A DNA stretch of 51,184 nt from Candidatus Woesearchaeota archaeon (GTDB taxonomy: Archaea > Nanobdellota > Nanobdellia > Woesearchaeales > UBA583). A program made the translations under genes and the position numbers. Each line of letters opens with the position of its first letter. Position 1 is the stretch's first letter. Positions 24,701-33,201 of the stretch are shown in pieces. Below the pieces are notes generated by a model, which made no database searches, was not told where the DNA came from, and worked only from the letters and a program-made list of their open reading frames with translations. The stretch lies in NCBI GenBank assembly GCA_027858315.1, contig JAQICV010000103.1, forward strand, positions 1-51,184, in the 5' to 3' direction.

Positions 24701-24991
24701 ATGAATAAACATAAAAATTTTAAAAAAAAATCTAGTCTAAGTACTAGAAGAAAAGAAAAAGATACTGATTTAGGTGATTTTGCAAAAAAGATTATGCAAG
24801 GAATAGTTATGACTCATAAAGCAGGAGGAGGTGGCCTTGTTGTTATGGCAATAGGAAGTGTAGGTTTTTTGTTTTTATTCTTATTAGGTTCAAGTATGGA
24901 AAATAGAACATTTTATTCTTTATTATTTGTTTCTATAATACTTTTATTAATAGGTGTATATATTAAAATTAGTGAAAAAAATAATTCATAA
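24701..24991 (+). CDS. Small two-TM membrane protein, unknown
   Basis: A 96-residue protein with a strongly basic start (MNKHKNFKKKSSLSTRRKEK), a soluble helix, then two hydrophobic segments at about 44-64 and 70-88 joined by a short polar loop. Not a family I recognise. It is the only gene in the roughly 0.6 kb segment bounded by the duplicated nrdJ tail, and it lies between two foldable RNA regions. Confidence 0.55.
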   Translation: MNKHKNFKKKSSLSTRRKEKDTDLGDFAKKIMQGIVMTHKAGGGGLVVMAIGSVGFLFLFLLGSSMENRTFYSLLFVSIILLLIGVYIKISEKNNS

Positions 24992-25000
24992 GAATTATAT

Positions 25001-25095
25001 CCTTTTTAGCCTCGTTTTTTAGGCGAGTTAGGTGTAGAGTTCTCAAATACAAATGGAACTCGAAACCATCAATTTTTATGAGCCGTTAAAAAAGG
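25001..25095 (+). ncRNA. Second foldable multi-stem RNA
   Basis: A long-range stem CCTTTTT (25001-25007) with AAAAAGG (25089-25095) encloses a CTCG/CGAG hairpin (25011-25014 with 25024-25027) and a longer hairpin: GGTG (25031-25034) with CATC (25067-25070) and GAGTTC (25037-25042) with GAACTC (25056-25061). A G-U pair in the GGTG/CATC stem favours plus-strand transcription. It ends just before the copied nrdJ tail. Confidence 0.35.
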
Positions 25096-25100
25096 TGAGT

Positions 25101-25162
25101 TCGAATTGTATTAACCCTGAATGTGGTTACTCTAAGTGTAGTTAAAATAATACTTTTTTATT
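25101..25162 (+). pseudogene. Copy 2 of the nrdJ tail: isolated zinc-ribbon fragment
   Basis: Reads SNCINPECGYSKCS and stop in the homologous frame, followed by TACTTTTTTA as in copy 1. The frame has no start of its own, so the fragment is not a gene. It looks like the displaced original end of the gene (or an imported one) after an insertion at the 3' end, or like a decayed tandem duplication. Confidence 0.65.
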
Positions 25163-25520
25163 TAGAATATCCAAATAAAAATTTGTATTGATTTTTTTTA
25201 ATATGTTTATTTGATTTAGATAGTGCAAAATGTGATTTTCTATGTGATTGAAGATAAAAGATAACTTCGAGTAAATCTTTTGATTTAATTGTTGTAAGTT
25301 CTTCATAAATTAGAGCTGTATTTGGTTTTATTTCATGCAGATGAGACTGTATAGTAACTATTTTTCCAATATTTTCTTTTTGTGTTATTGTTTCAAGTTC
25401 TGTTGTATATTTAGGTTTTATCATAGTATGTTTGTTAAATATTTGATTTAATTTAATTATTGATTCTAAATCTTTTTTGGTTAAATCTTCAAAAAAAATA
25501 AGGATGTGGCTTATAGTCAT
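25158..25520 (-). CDS. Unknown soluble protein
   Basis: A 120-residue, lysine-rich protein with no signal peptide or membrane helix; it reads as mixed helix and strand (begins MTISHILIFFEDLTKKD). No family recognised. It is convergent with the nrd operon and its last codons touch the repeat copy at 25101-25162. The next gene in the same direction (CDF transporter) lies about 65 bases upstream. Confidence 0.6.
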   Translation of the reverse strand: MTISHILIFFEDLTKKDLESIIKLNQIFNKHTMIKPKYTTELETITQKENIGKIVTIQSHLHEIKPNTALIYEELTTIKSKDLLEVIFYLQSHRKSHFALSKSNKHIKKNQYKFLFGYSK

Positions 25521-25586
25521 GTATTTTTATATTTTTTAGAATATATAAATTTTCACATTAAATTTCATATTTTTAATATTAATTTT

Positions 25587-26441
25587 TTATTTTTTAGGAT
25601 CTACATGTACAAAGCAGTCATTTATGTTTTTGTGTTTTTCAATTTCTTTTCTAACTTCTAAACTTATTTTTTGTCCTTTTTCTATTGAGATTTTTGGATC
25701 TACATCTATATGTATTTCTACTTGGATTTTGTTTCCTAAAAATTGTGTTTTTAGAGTATTTATTCCTTCAACACCATTTATTAGGAGAGTTTCTTTACTT
25801 ATTTTATCTATTGTTTGTTTGCATGCTGATTTTCCCATTAAAAAATTGACATTTTCTTTTATTATTTCAAATCCTGATTTGATAATTAGTGCTGCAATTA
25901 AGATACCTACAATTGGGTCAAGTAATGGATATCCAAATTTAAGACCAAGTATTGCAATAAATACTCCTATTATTACAAATATGTCGTTTAGATGGTCTTG
26001 AGCATTTGCTTTTAGTGCTGGCGAATCAGAGTGTTTTATTACTGATTTGATGTAAATATATAATCCTAGTTTTACTGTTAGTGTTACAATTACTGCAATT
26101 AACATTACACTTGAGTATTCAATTATTTCTTTGTAGATTATTTTATCTATTGAGAGTTTTATTAATGTGAAACTAAATATTATCATTAAAATTCCAATTG
26201 TATAACCTGCAATACTTTCTGCTCTTGTGTGTCCAAATTGATGTGATTCATCAGGTTTTTGATTTCCTATCTTGATTGTATAGTGAATTATTATTGCAGT
26301 TAGAACATCAAATACTGAATCTATTGCTTTTGCAAGAATACTTATTGATGCATAAATTAGTCCAATGTTTAGATTTACTATAAGGAGAATTATATTTGCA
26401 ACTATATTTACTTTAGCTGCAGTTTGGATTCTTTTGTTCAT
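25587..26441 (-). CDS. Cation diffusion facilitator (CDF) metal transporter
   Basis: A 284-residue proton-coupled exporter of Zn, Fe, Mn or similar ions. Six TM helices are followed by a cytoplasmic metal-binding domain. The transport-site residues are in DSVFD (D41, D45) and DHLND (H150, D153), and the FGHTRAE motif at 69-75 is the family signature. The C-terminal domain (KTQFLGNKIQVEIHIDVD, then DCFVHVDP) has the usual His-containing strands. Metal preference cannot be told reliably. Its own promoter lies in the 60 bases after the lipoprotein gene. Confidence 0.9.
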   Translation of the reverse strand: MNKRIQTAAKVNIVANIILLIVNLNIGLIYASISILAKAIDSVFDVLTAIIIHYTIKIGNQKPDESHQFGHTRAESIAGYTIGILMIIFSFTLIKLSIDKIIYKEIIEYSSVMLIAVIVTLTVKLGLYIYIKSVIKHSDSPALKANAQDHLNDIFVIIGVFIAILGLKFGYPLLDPIVGILIAALIIKSGFEIIKENVNFLMGKSACKQTIDKISKETLLINGVEGINTLKTQFLGNKIQVEIHIDVDPKISIEKGQKISLEVRKEIEKHKNINDCFVHVDPKK

Positions 26442-26503
26442 TATAAATAATTTGCTGATTTTATTTAAAAAGTTTTGTTGTTTTTTGTTCGATTTAATTA
26501 GTT

Positions 26504-27004
26504 TTATTCAAAACTTTTTAGAGGCTTAGTTATTGAATCTACAATACCTTGATTGTCTGAATCATCTGTGTAATTTAGATTGTCTTTTGATTGATTTGTT
26601 TTGATTAGATATTTAGACCAGAATTTAGTTGAGTCTTGAAGTGATTCTATAAAATTATTTGATTGATTTACAAGAGAATTTAAGTAGTTTAAATATTGAG
26701 CTGATTCTTGGTTGGATCTTTGTTCATTCTCAATAGTTTCTAAATTTTGACTTATGTTTTCTATATTTTCATTTAAGTTGTCTAACTCTTTTTGAAGTTT
26801 CTTTAGATTATCAATTGTTATTAGTATAGATGATGCTATTGTTATATTTTGATTTTCTAACTCTGTTCCTTTTGTTATAAATTGTTCTACTTCAGATTGG
26901 TTCTTGTCTGAGAGTTCAGAAATATTTATACTTTTCATTCCTTGCATAGTTGTACATCCTGAGATAATAATACTTATTAAAATTAACATTAGTATTTTTT
27001 TCAT
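26504..27004 (-). CDS. Coiled-coil lipoprotein
   Basis: A 166-residue exported protein with signal peptide and lipobox (ILISIIISGCTT, lipid-bearing Cys about residue 17), then a heptad-rich coiled coil at about 55-120 (LKKLQKELDNLNENIENISQ). Rich in N, Q and S. No enzymatic motif. It probably sits on the outer face of the membrane. The divergent gene at 27087 shares its upstream region. Confidence 0.6.
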   Translation of the reverse strand: MKKILMLILISIIISGCTTMQGMKSINISELSDKNQSEVEQFITKGTELENQNITIASSILITIDNLKKLQKELDNLNENIENISQNLETIENEQRSNQESAQYLNYLNSLVNQSNNFIESLQDSTKFWSKYLIKTNQSKDNLNYTDDSDNQGIVDSITKPLKSFE

Positions 27005-27086
27005 ATTATTTTAAAATATCTTAGATTTAAAAATACTTCTAATTTTTTTCAGATAACTTTATATCTTATTAATTTGATATATTTCT

Positions 27087-27896
27087 ATGACCTCTCTTCT
27101 GGAGAATAAATTAGGCGATTTTTCTGTTGAATTTGTTGAGAGTTTAAATTATTCTAGTGTTTTTAATCGAGCTGTTGAATTTGTTTCTAATAATTATATT
27201 CATAAATTTCTTATTGATTCTTATGAGAGTAGTTCTACTGATTTTTTGTTTCGTTCATATTTGCAAAATAAAAGTATTAAAACTTTAAAACTTTGGCAAA
27301 AACAATCTTTAGTTTTGGCTTTTATGGGATTTGGAATTGAAGATGAAAATTCGCAAGGTGGATTTCTTAGTTTAGCAACAGATCCATTAGCTATTTTGGC
27401 AAGTAGTTTGAATTGTCCTTTATTATATCGAAAAGCAATATTTATTGAAGATGAAGCACTTTCTAAATATGATTGTGAGAACTGGGAAGGTATTGCAAAT
27501 TCTCATTTTAATATTGCTCAAATTATTGAAGATTATTTAGATCTTGATAAGAAAAATCTTTCAGTTAGATCACAAAGAAGTTGGCTTAGAAGAAATACTT
27601 CGGAGTATTGTCAAGCTGGAGATATTTTTATGTTAGATCATGATGAATTTTCTAATGATGTTTCTATGGAAATGGCTTTTAAGTCTTATTTATATGGAAC
27701 TATGAATTTTCTTAAAATGTATTATTTATATGATGATAGAGCTTTTTTCGAATTAGCAAAATATCCTAAAGGGAAACTTGATGAAATAATTGAGACTAAT
27801 TATTTAATTGAAGATGAATTAGTTATGGATAATTATTTTAAATGTGAAGATTATTTTCAAAGAATTAGGAGGAAATTAGGTTTTTCTATTTCATGA
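27087..27896 (+). CDS. Unknown soluble protein
   Basis: A 269-residue, mostly helical, acidic protein without signal peptide or TM segments. It has a run of aromatic residues (NFLKMYYLYDDRAFFELAKY) and a RSQRSWLRRNTSEYC stretch. No family recognised. A CTTTATATC element is centred about 26 bases before the ATG, so it is expressed from its own leaderless promoter. It is convergent with the malic enzyme gene. Confidence 0.65.
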   Translation: MTSLLENKLGDFSVEFVESLNYSSVFNRAVEFVSNNYIHKFLIDSYESSSTDFLFRSYLQNKSIKTLKLWQKQSLVLAFMGFGIEDENSQGGFLSLATDPLAILASSLNCPLLYRKAIFIEDEALSKYDCENWEGIANSHFNIAQIIEDYLDLDKKNLSVRSQRSWLRRNTSEYCQAGDIFMLDHDEFSNDVSMEMAFKSYLYGTMNFLKMYYLYDDRAFFELAKYPKGKLDEIIETNYLIEDELVMDNYFKCEDYFQRIRRKLGFSIS

Positions 27897-27908
27897 TAAT
27901 TATATTAT

Positions 27909-29063
27909 TTATTTCTTAACGCAGCTTTTAACTGCATCTGCAACAACTCTTGCAATTCCTTTATCAAATGGAGCTGGAATTATTTTATCTTCTGTTGGTT
28001 CTTTTACTATATTTGCTAGAGCGTTTGCTGCTGCAAGCTTCATTTCATCAGTAATATCTGTTGCTCCTGCTTCAAATACACCTTTGAATAATCCAGGGAA
28101 GACTAATACATTATTTATCTGATTTGGGAAGTCAGAACGACCTGTAGCAATTATTCTAGCTCCTGAGGCTTTGGCCTCATCAGGCATAATTTCAGGGATA
28201 GGATTTGCCATAGCAAAGATTATTGGATTATTTATCATATGGGCCATATCTTCTTTAGTTAATAGATTTCCTTTTGATACTCCAATGAATACATCTGATC
28301 CTTTTATCGCGCTATGTACATCTCCACATAAATCATCTTTATTTGTAAATGTTAAAAGTTCTAATTTAGATTCATTCAAGTCTTGTCTGTGTCTACAAAT
28401 TATTCCTTTACTATCACAGATTATTATGTTTTTAACTCCATATAAATATAGTAATTTTCCAATTGCAACTCCTGCAGCACCGCTACCATTGATTACAACT
28501 TTAATATCTTCTTTTACTTTGTTTGTAATTTTTAAAGAATTGATTAGTCCAGCTAAGACTACAATTGCTGTTCCGTGTTGGTCGTCATGAAATACAGGGA
28601 TGTTTAATTCAGCTTTTAGTCTTTTTTCAATTTCGAAACATCTTGGAGCAGATATATCTTCTAAATTAATTCCACCAAATGTTGGCGCAATCATTTTAAT
28701 TGTTTTAATTATTTCTTCGGTGTCTTGTGTGTCAAGAGCAATTGGATATGCTTCTACTCCTCCAAATTCTTTGAATAAAACTGCTTTTCCTTCCATTACT
28801 GGTAGAGCTGCAACAGGACCTATGTTTCCAAGTCCTAGGACTGCTGAGCCATCAGTTATTACTGCTACAGTATTTTTTGATGAGATATAATCTTTTGCTT
28901 TTGATTCATCTTTTGCTACTTCTAAGCATACTGCTGCAACTCCTGGAGTGTACGCAATACTTAGATCGTCTTTTGTTTTTACTGGCATTCTTGAAATTAT
29001 TTCAATTTTTCCTTTGTTTTCTTTGTGTTTTAGAATGCTTAATTTATTGTAATCTGTTACCAT
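27909..29063 (-). CDS. NAD(P)-dependent malic enzyme
   Basis: Converts malate to pyruvate and CO2, yielding NAD(P)H. The N-terminal domain shows AYTPGVA (37-43) and the lysine region KAVLFKEFGGVEAYPI; the divalent-metal/substrate site is in GGINLEDISAPRCFEIE and FHDDQHGTA (158-166); the Rossmann domain starts INGSGAAGVAIG (about 191-202). At 384 residues it is the short prokaryotic form without the phosphotransacetylase-like extension of MaeB. Cofactor preference is not decided here. It gives the organism a route between C4 acids and pyruvate. Confidence 0.95.
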   Translation of the reverse strand: MVTDYNKLSILKHKENKGKIEIISRMPVKTKDDLSIAYTPGVAAVCLEVAKDESKAKDYISSKNTVAVITDGSAVLGLGNIGPVAALPVMEGKAVLFKEFGGVEAYPIALDTQDTEEIIKTIKMIAPTFGGINLEDISAPRCFEIEKRLKAELNIPVFHDDQHGTAIVVLAGLINSLKITNKVKEDIKVVINGSGAAGVAIGKLLYLYGVKNIIICDSKGIICRHRQDLNESKLELLTFTNKDDLCGDVHSAIKGSDVFIGVSKGNLLTKEDMAHMINNPIIFAMANPIPEIMPDEAKASGARIIATGRSDFPNQINNVLVFPGLFKGVFEAGATDITDEMKLAAANALANIVKEPTEDKIIPAPFDKGIARVVADAVKSCVKK

Positions 29064-29108
29064 AGAAATGCTTGAGGTTTAGTATTTATAAATATGATTA
29101 ATTAGGGA

Positions 29109-30074
29109 TTAGATAAATGTATAAATCACATATATACAATACATTGTAAATAGTATTGCGCCATGTATTTTGTTTACATTCTTTTTATTTATTAAAAATA
29201 TAAATATTACTGTTGCAACAATTAGGAAAAGCATACTTAATAAGTATTTGGAACTTTCAAAAATCATTGGTTTTAAAACTCCTGCCGTTCCTACAATTAA
29301 TAGGATGTTTGAGATATTTGAACCTACAATGTTTCCAATTCCGATTTCATAATCTTTTCTTTTTGCAGTATTTATTGTTACAATTACTTCTGGGAGTGAT
29401 GTTGCAAATGCTACAGTTGTAAGTGTTAAGTATTCAATTGGTATTAGTAGTAGTATTCCTATGTTTTCAATTCCTAGAACAACTCCTCTTGCAGAGAGGT
29501 TTAATCCGATTATACTTAATATGAAAATTATACTTACAAATAATGTGTTTTTTTTTGCAATTTCATCGTCTTCTAATTCGTCAACTTCTTCTTTTACATC
29601 AGTTATTAATTCTTTAGATTTTCCGAATTTGATTGTTTGGTAGATATAGATTACAAATAAAATTATCATTATTATTCCATAGAGTCTTGTTAGTTCTGAA
29701 TTTAATATGATTAGTGTTAGTAATAGGGTTGATAAAATTAAGAAGAAAATATCAAATTTTTTTAAGTTTGATTTGAATTTATTCGCAAAGATTAAAAGAA
29801 TTCCAAATACTAATAATGTGTTTGCAATGTTTGATCCAATTATTGTTCCAAATACAAATGATGATGGACTATTACTTGTATAAATTCCAAAAACTGCTGT
29901 GAATAGTTCAGGAAGTGAAGTTCCTATTGCTATTAGTGTTAAACCAATTACTAGTTTATTTATTCCTGCTCTTTGTCCTAATGTTGATGCAGATGAGATT
30001 AAATAGTCCGCAGATTTTATCAGGATGTACATTGATGCTATAACAATTGAGATATAGAGTATTAATTCTAACAT
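29109..30074 (-). CDS. Calcium/sodium exchanger (CaCA family, YrbG-like)
   Basis: A 321-residue membrane antiporter with about ten TM helices arranged as an inverted repeat. The two alpha-repeat motifs are plain: GTSLPELFTAVFG with GSNIANTLLVFG, and ATSLPEVIVTINTA with GSNISNILLIVG, carrying the essential glutamates. A short acidic cytoplasmic loop (EEVDELEDDEIAKK) separates the halves. It is a lone gene 45 bases before the malic enzyme gene in the same direction. Confidence 0.92.
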   Translation of the reverse strand: MLELILYISIVIASMYILIKSADYLISSASTLGQRAGINKLVIGLTLIAIGTSLPELFTAVFGIYTSNSPSSFVFGTIIGSNIANTLLVFGILLIFANKFKSNLKKFDIFFLILSTLLLTLIILNSELTRLYGIIMIILFVIYIYQTIKFGKSKELITDVKEEVDELEDDEIAKKNTLFVSIIFILSIIGLNLSARGVVLGIENIGILLLIPIEYLTLTTVAFATSLPEVIVTINTAKRKDYEIGIGNIVGSNISNILLIVGTAGVLKPMIFESSKYLLSMLFLIVATVIFIFLINKKNVNKIHGAILFTMYCIYVIYTFI

Positions 30075-30159
30075 ATTAGTTTAGCTTTCAAAAACTTTTT
30101 AAAGGTTTGTTAATCCTTTTTAATTGTTAGAGTTTTAGGTGTTCATTTGAATTATTTAC

Positions 30160-30369
30160 AAGCTCGAAGGAATTTTTAGAAATTCTTGTACAAAATTTGC
30201 ACTTTAATTTAAGATGTGTTCGCAGACACTTTGTATCTGCTCAGCGGAATTTAGTAAATTCCTGCACAAAAATAGTGTTGTTGACATATGTCTTCACTTA
30301 CACTATGTATAAGCTCAAGCGTAATTTTGAAAAAATTACTTGACAAAATTTGCACTGTGTACAAATTTT
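30160..30369 (+). repeat. Three ~75-base hairpin units upstream of tRNA-Lys
   Basis: Three imperfect units, with GCTC anchors at 30162, 30239 and 30313, each hold a hairpin whose arms differ while staying paired: 30168-30175 with 30180-30187, 30246-30252 with 30256-30262, and 30321-30328 with 30332-30339. Each is followed by a CAAAA tract. The second unit also has ATAGTGT/ACACTAT (30272-30278 with 30300-30306) around GACATATGTC. A last 8-bp stem AAAATTTG/CAAATTTT (30345-30352 with 30362-30369) abuts the tRNA. It fills most of the 295-base gap; no ORF was seen. Confidence 0.6.
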
Positions 30370-30444
30370 GAGCCGCTAGCTCAGCCTGGTTAGAGCGACG
30401 GACTCTTAATCCGTAGGCCGCGGGTTCGAATCCCGTGCGGCTCG
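30370..30444 (+). tRNA. tRNA-Lys (anticodon CTT)
   Basis: A full cloverleaf: acceptor GAGCCGC/GCGGCTC, D-arm GCTC...GAGC, anticodon stem ACGGA/TCCGT with loop CTCTTAA (anticodon CTT), T-arm with GGGTTCGAATCCC, and discriminator G at 30444. The CCA is not encoded. A T6 run follows directly and probably ends the transcript. Confidence 0.97.
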
Positions 30445-30566
30445 TTTTTTTATTTTGATAAATCTAAATTATTTTTTCAAATTTTTATTCATTATTTAGC
30501 TTTATTGATAAAACAATAAGTTTATAAAAAAAGATTTACTACTTATTGTAAGTTACAAATAAAAAG

Positions 30567-31208
30567 ATGGGATTAGGTAAAGGATTAATAGGAGCTGCGG
30601 GTAGTTTGGTATCAAATTCATATAGATTGGGGAAGAAGTTACCTTTAGTTGGTACAGTATTAAAATTGCCCGAAACTATTTTTAATGCTGCGTGTCTAAC
30701 TTATGCTGCTGGAACTTTGCTTACTCCAAATATTTCTGATTATTCTAAAATGAATAATATTACTGAAGGTATCTATAAAGCAACAATAGAGTCACCATTT
30801 TATTTAGCTGAGTTTTTTAATAATGTAGGTGATATTGGTAAGTATTCTCTTTCAAAAGGATTGGAAGGTTCTGATAAAATGAAACAAATTTTTGATATTA
30901 AAGAATATAATGGACCATTAGAGTCTTTATTTAATAATTTTGGAGATAATATTACGCAAGGTGAAAGAGTAGAATCTTTGTTATATTTTTTAGCAGCTTA
31001 CACTTTTGTTCAAAGTTCTCCTAAGTTGTTAAAATTAGGATATAAAGCGGGGAGAAAAATTACGGGTAAAACTTTAACAAAATCTTCAAAGAAATCTAAT
31101 AAAGGTAATTTGGAAAATAAAGTTCAGGCAGCATCTTCAAATGCTCCAACTTCAACTTCTGAAGTTGATGATGTATTGAAGAATTTGAAAAGGTATAAGA
31201 GTAATTAG
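30567..31208 (+). CDS. Unknown protein, first gene of envelope block
   Basis: A 213-residue protein with weakly hydrophobic helices near the N-terminus (about 30-55 and 125-145) and a basic, low-complexity C-terminal tail (KTLTKSSKKSNKGNLE). No family recognised. TTTATAAAA at 30521-30529 would give a short 5' leader. It is convergent with the minus-strand operon at 31219-33098; similar glycine-rich starts (MGLGKGLIG here, MSKGIGSGLM in the hydrolase) hint at related membrane-associated N-termini. Confidence 0.6.
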   Translation: MGLGKGLIGAAGSLVSNSYRLGKKLPLVGTVLKLPETIFNAACLTYAAGTLLTPNISDYSKMNNITEGIYKATIESPFYLAEFFNNVGDIGKYSLSKGLEGSDKMKQIFDIKEYNGPLESLFNNFGDNITQGERVESLLYFLAAYTFVQSSPKLLKLGYKAGRKITGKTLTKSSKKSNKGNLENKVQAASSNAPTSTSEVDDVLKNLKRYKSN

Positions 31209-31218
31209 TATTTAATTT

Positions 31219-32046
31219 TTATTTTTCTACTTCTGGTGTTATTATTTCTGGTATTAGTACTTCTGTTTTTTCTTCTTTAGATTCTTTAGTTTTATTTTCT
31301 TCATTTAATTTACTTAGTATAGTGTAAAGTTGTTTATTATCTGAGTCTAATGTTTTAATTTCATTTTCTTGATCTTCAAGATTTGTTTGCATTTGTTGGT
31401 TTTCGAGTTGGTAGTTTCTTTTTCTTTTATATATTTCTTTTAGTTGTTTTTTCTTATTTTTTAATTTTTTTTCCATATTAAGGTATTGTGTACTATCATC
31501 TAGATTTTGAAATACGGGATTATACTGTTTTCGATTTAGGTACATAATTCCACTTAGAGTTGTAATAAATGCTAATCCTCCATATACAAAATCTTCTGGA
31601 GAGGTTATCCCAAATGAAAATGAATCCCAAGCGTTACTTACTTGTTGCGAGTCCATATTATTTAAAAAATTTATAGGTTTAGTCAATAAAGATTCTTCTA
31701 AATTTCCTAGTTTTTGAGTAATTTCTTTTACTTCTTGTATTTCTATTTTAGTTCCTGCTCTTTGAACAAATGCAGCTTTTTGAAGTGTATCTGTTTTCAT
31801 ATATTCAATATAGTGATTTATGAAGTGAGGTATTTGGGAAGCAGTGATTCCTACAATTTTAGGGATTATTGCAGTTTCAAGACTTTTCCTATAACTTATT
31901 TTATTTTTATCAGTTTCTTTTATTCTTTCTTTTTTTTCTTTAGAATATTGTTTTAAAGTTTCAAATTTATCATTTAAATAATTTAAACTTTTTTGTTTAG
32001 TTGGAAGTTTTTTTATGATGTAATTATATTTTTCTTTAAAATTCAT
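31219..32046 (-). CDS. Membrane-anchored coiled-coil protein, unknown
   Basis: A 275-residue protein with a lysine-rich helical start, one likely TM helix at about 152-170 (YGGLAFITTLSGIMYL), then a long coiled coil at about 185-250 (KKLKNKKKQLKEIYKRKRNY onward) and a proline/glutamate tail. No family recognised. Its start overlaps the stop of the hydrolase gene by 4 bases, so the two are translated together. Confidence 0.6.
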   Translation of the reverse strand: MNFKEKYNYIIKKLPTKQKSLNYLNDKFETLKQYSKEKKERIKETDKNKISYRKSLETAIIPKIVGITASQIPHFINHYIEYMKTDTLQKAAFVQRAGTKIEIQEVKEITQKLGNLEESLLTKPINFLNNMDSQQVSNAWDSFSFGITSPEDFVYGGLAFITTLSGIMYLNRKQYNPVFQNLDDSTQYLNMEKKLKNKKKQLKEIYKRKRNYQLENQQMQTNLEDQENEIKTLDSDNKQLYTILSKLNEENKTKESKEEKTEVLIPEIITPEVEK

Positions 32047-33098
32047 TTTTCTTCTTTGAATGCAAAGTGTTTATGGCTGCTTTTATAATCTAATTTTATT
32101 TCTTCTACACCATAGTTTTTCTCCCATTTTTTTATTTTTTCTGCTCCATTTTTAATAGCACTAGGATTAAGGTAGAATACTGAATTTTTTGCTGGGTTAG
32201 GGATGTCTCCTTCTAGACAACCTAAAATTATTTTGTAAGTATCATCTTCAATTCTAGTTATTAAATCTCCATTTTTTCCGTATAATGGTTTTTCTCCTGT
32301 GAATTCTTTTGCTCTAAATTGCATGATTGAGTATTGCCATGTAATTCCATCATATTCGTTTTTTGCATTTTGAAATATTAAATCTGTTAGATTTGCACCT
32401 TTTTTTGAAAAGAATCTTTCCTTTCCTTCTTTTTCTAGTTTTAAATCAATACTATGTCTAGTTAACATATTATATGTGACTGCAGCAATTTCCTTTTTTT
32501 GATTTTGAGATGTCATATTATCATCTTTGGATTCCCAAAAAATTACTCTTGAGATGTAAACTAGTTCTTCAGGTGTTCTAATTAATCCTTGGTCTATATA
32601 TTTTTGTGCACCTTTTGAAACTTCTCCAGAATATGGGAAATTAGGTTTTATTTTTCTTATTCTTTGGAGTTCTGCTTTGATTATATCTGAGTCTTTTTTA
32701 TCCTTTGGCTCATATTTTGGTAATGATTTATACATATTAAATACAGTTTTTTTAAGTTTATCTAAAGAATACTTAGCTAAGTCTATGTTAGAGAAATATT
32801 TTTGAATTGTTTCGCCTACTTCTTGAGATGCTTGTTTTACAACTTTAGCAGTATTTGAGGCAACATCAGTTGTAGCATTAGATACAGCTTGTGCGGTTTC
32901 AGTTATTGTATTTTCTGTACTTTCTATAAGTCCTTCAAGACCTTTGGGTAGATTTTCAGGAATTTCAATCACATTAAGTATTGAGTTTCCTTTTATAGGG
33001 ATTCCTTGTGTTTGTTTCATAAAAAGAGTATAACTAGCATTTGCAGCAAATAAAACTGCTCCTAATGTCATCAAACCTGACCCAATACCTTTACTCAT
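32043..33098 (-). CDS. Membrane-anchored SleB-like cell-wall hydrolase
   Basis: A 351-residue protein with an N-terminal TM helix (about 5-26), a helical spacer rich in S, T and A (55-100), and a C-terminal domain that resembles the SleB/CwlJ hydrolase family. The segment ISRVIFWESKDDN puts a glutamate (E189) where the family has its catalytic Glu in an EARGE motif. EIAAVTYNMLTRH matches the AVAAVILNR helix, WQYSIMQF matches the QFS segment, and NSVFYLNP...W...HKHF matches the GAxYFxNP...HxF ending. Such enzymes cut peptidoglycan, which archaea lack, so the target is unclear. Confidence 0.5.
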   Translation of the reverse strand: MSKGIGSGLMTLGAVLFAANASYTLFMKQTQGIPIKGNSILNVIEIPENLPKGLEGLIESTENTITETAQAVSNATTDVASNTAKVVKQASQEVGETIQKYFSNIDLAKYSLDKLKKTVFNMYKSLPKYEPKDKKDSDIIKAELQRIRKIKPNFPYSGEVSKGAQKYIDQGLIRTPEELVYISRVIFWESKDDNMTSQNQKKEIAAVTYNMLTRHSIDLKLEKEGKERFFSKKGANLTDLIFQNAKNEYDGITWQYSIMQFRAKEFTGEKPLYGKNGDLITRIEDDTYKIILGCLEGDIPNPAKNSVFYLNPSAIKNGAEKIKKWEKNYGVEEIKLDYKSSHKHFAFKEEK

Positions 33099-33201
33099 TT
33101 TTACTATTATATATTTAACTTAGATTTATTTATTTATAAATTTATTGAAATTTACTATTCTTAAGTAACACTAAAGGTTTAAAATTTCATTTTTTTGTTA
33201 A

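Noticed and set aside
24531-25100. Group I or II intron in the RNR tail gene
   Set aside because: Foldable domains flank an ORF, but I found no P7/P3-type core or domain V, and the ORF is a membrane protein rather than a nuclease or maturase.
28171-28890. Plus-strand ORFs opposite malic enzyme
   Set aside because: Antisense shadows of a well-conserved gene with no domain signal.
30160-30369. CRISPR array
   Set aside because: Units are imperfect and only three, with no conserved repeat/spacer division and no cas genes nearby.
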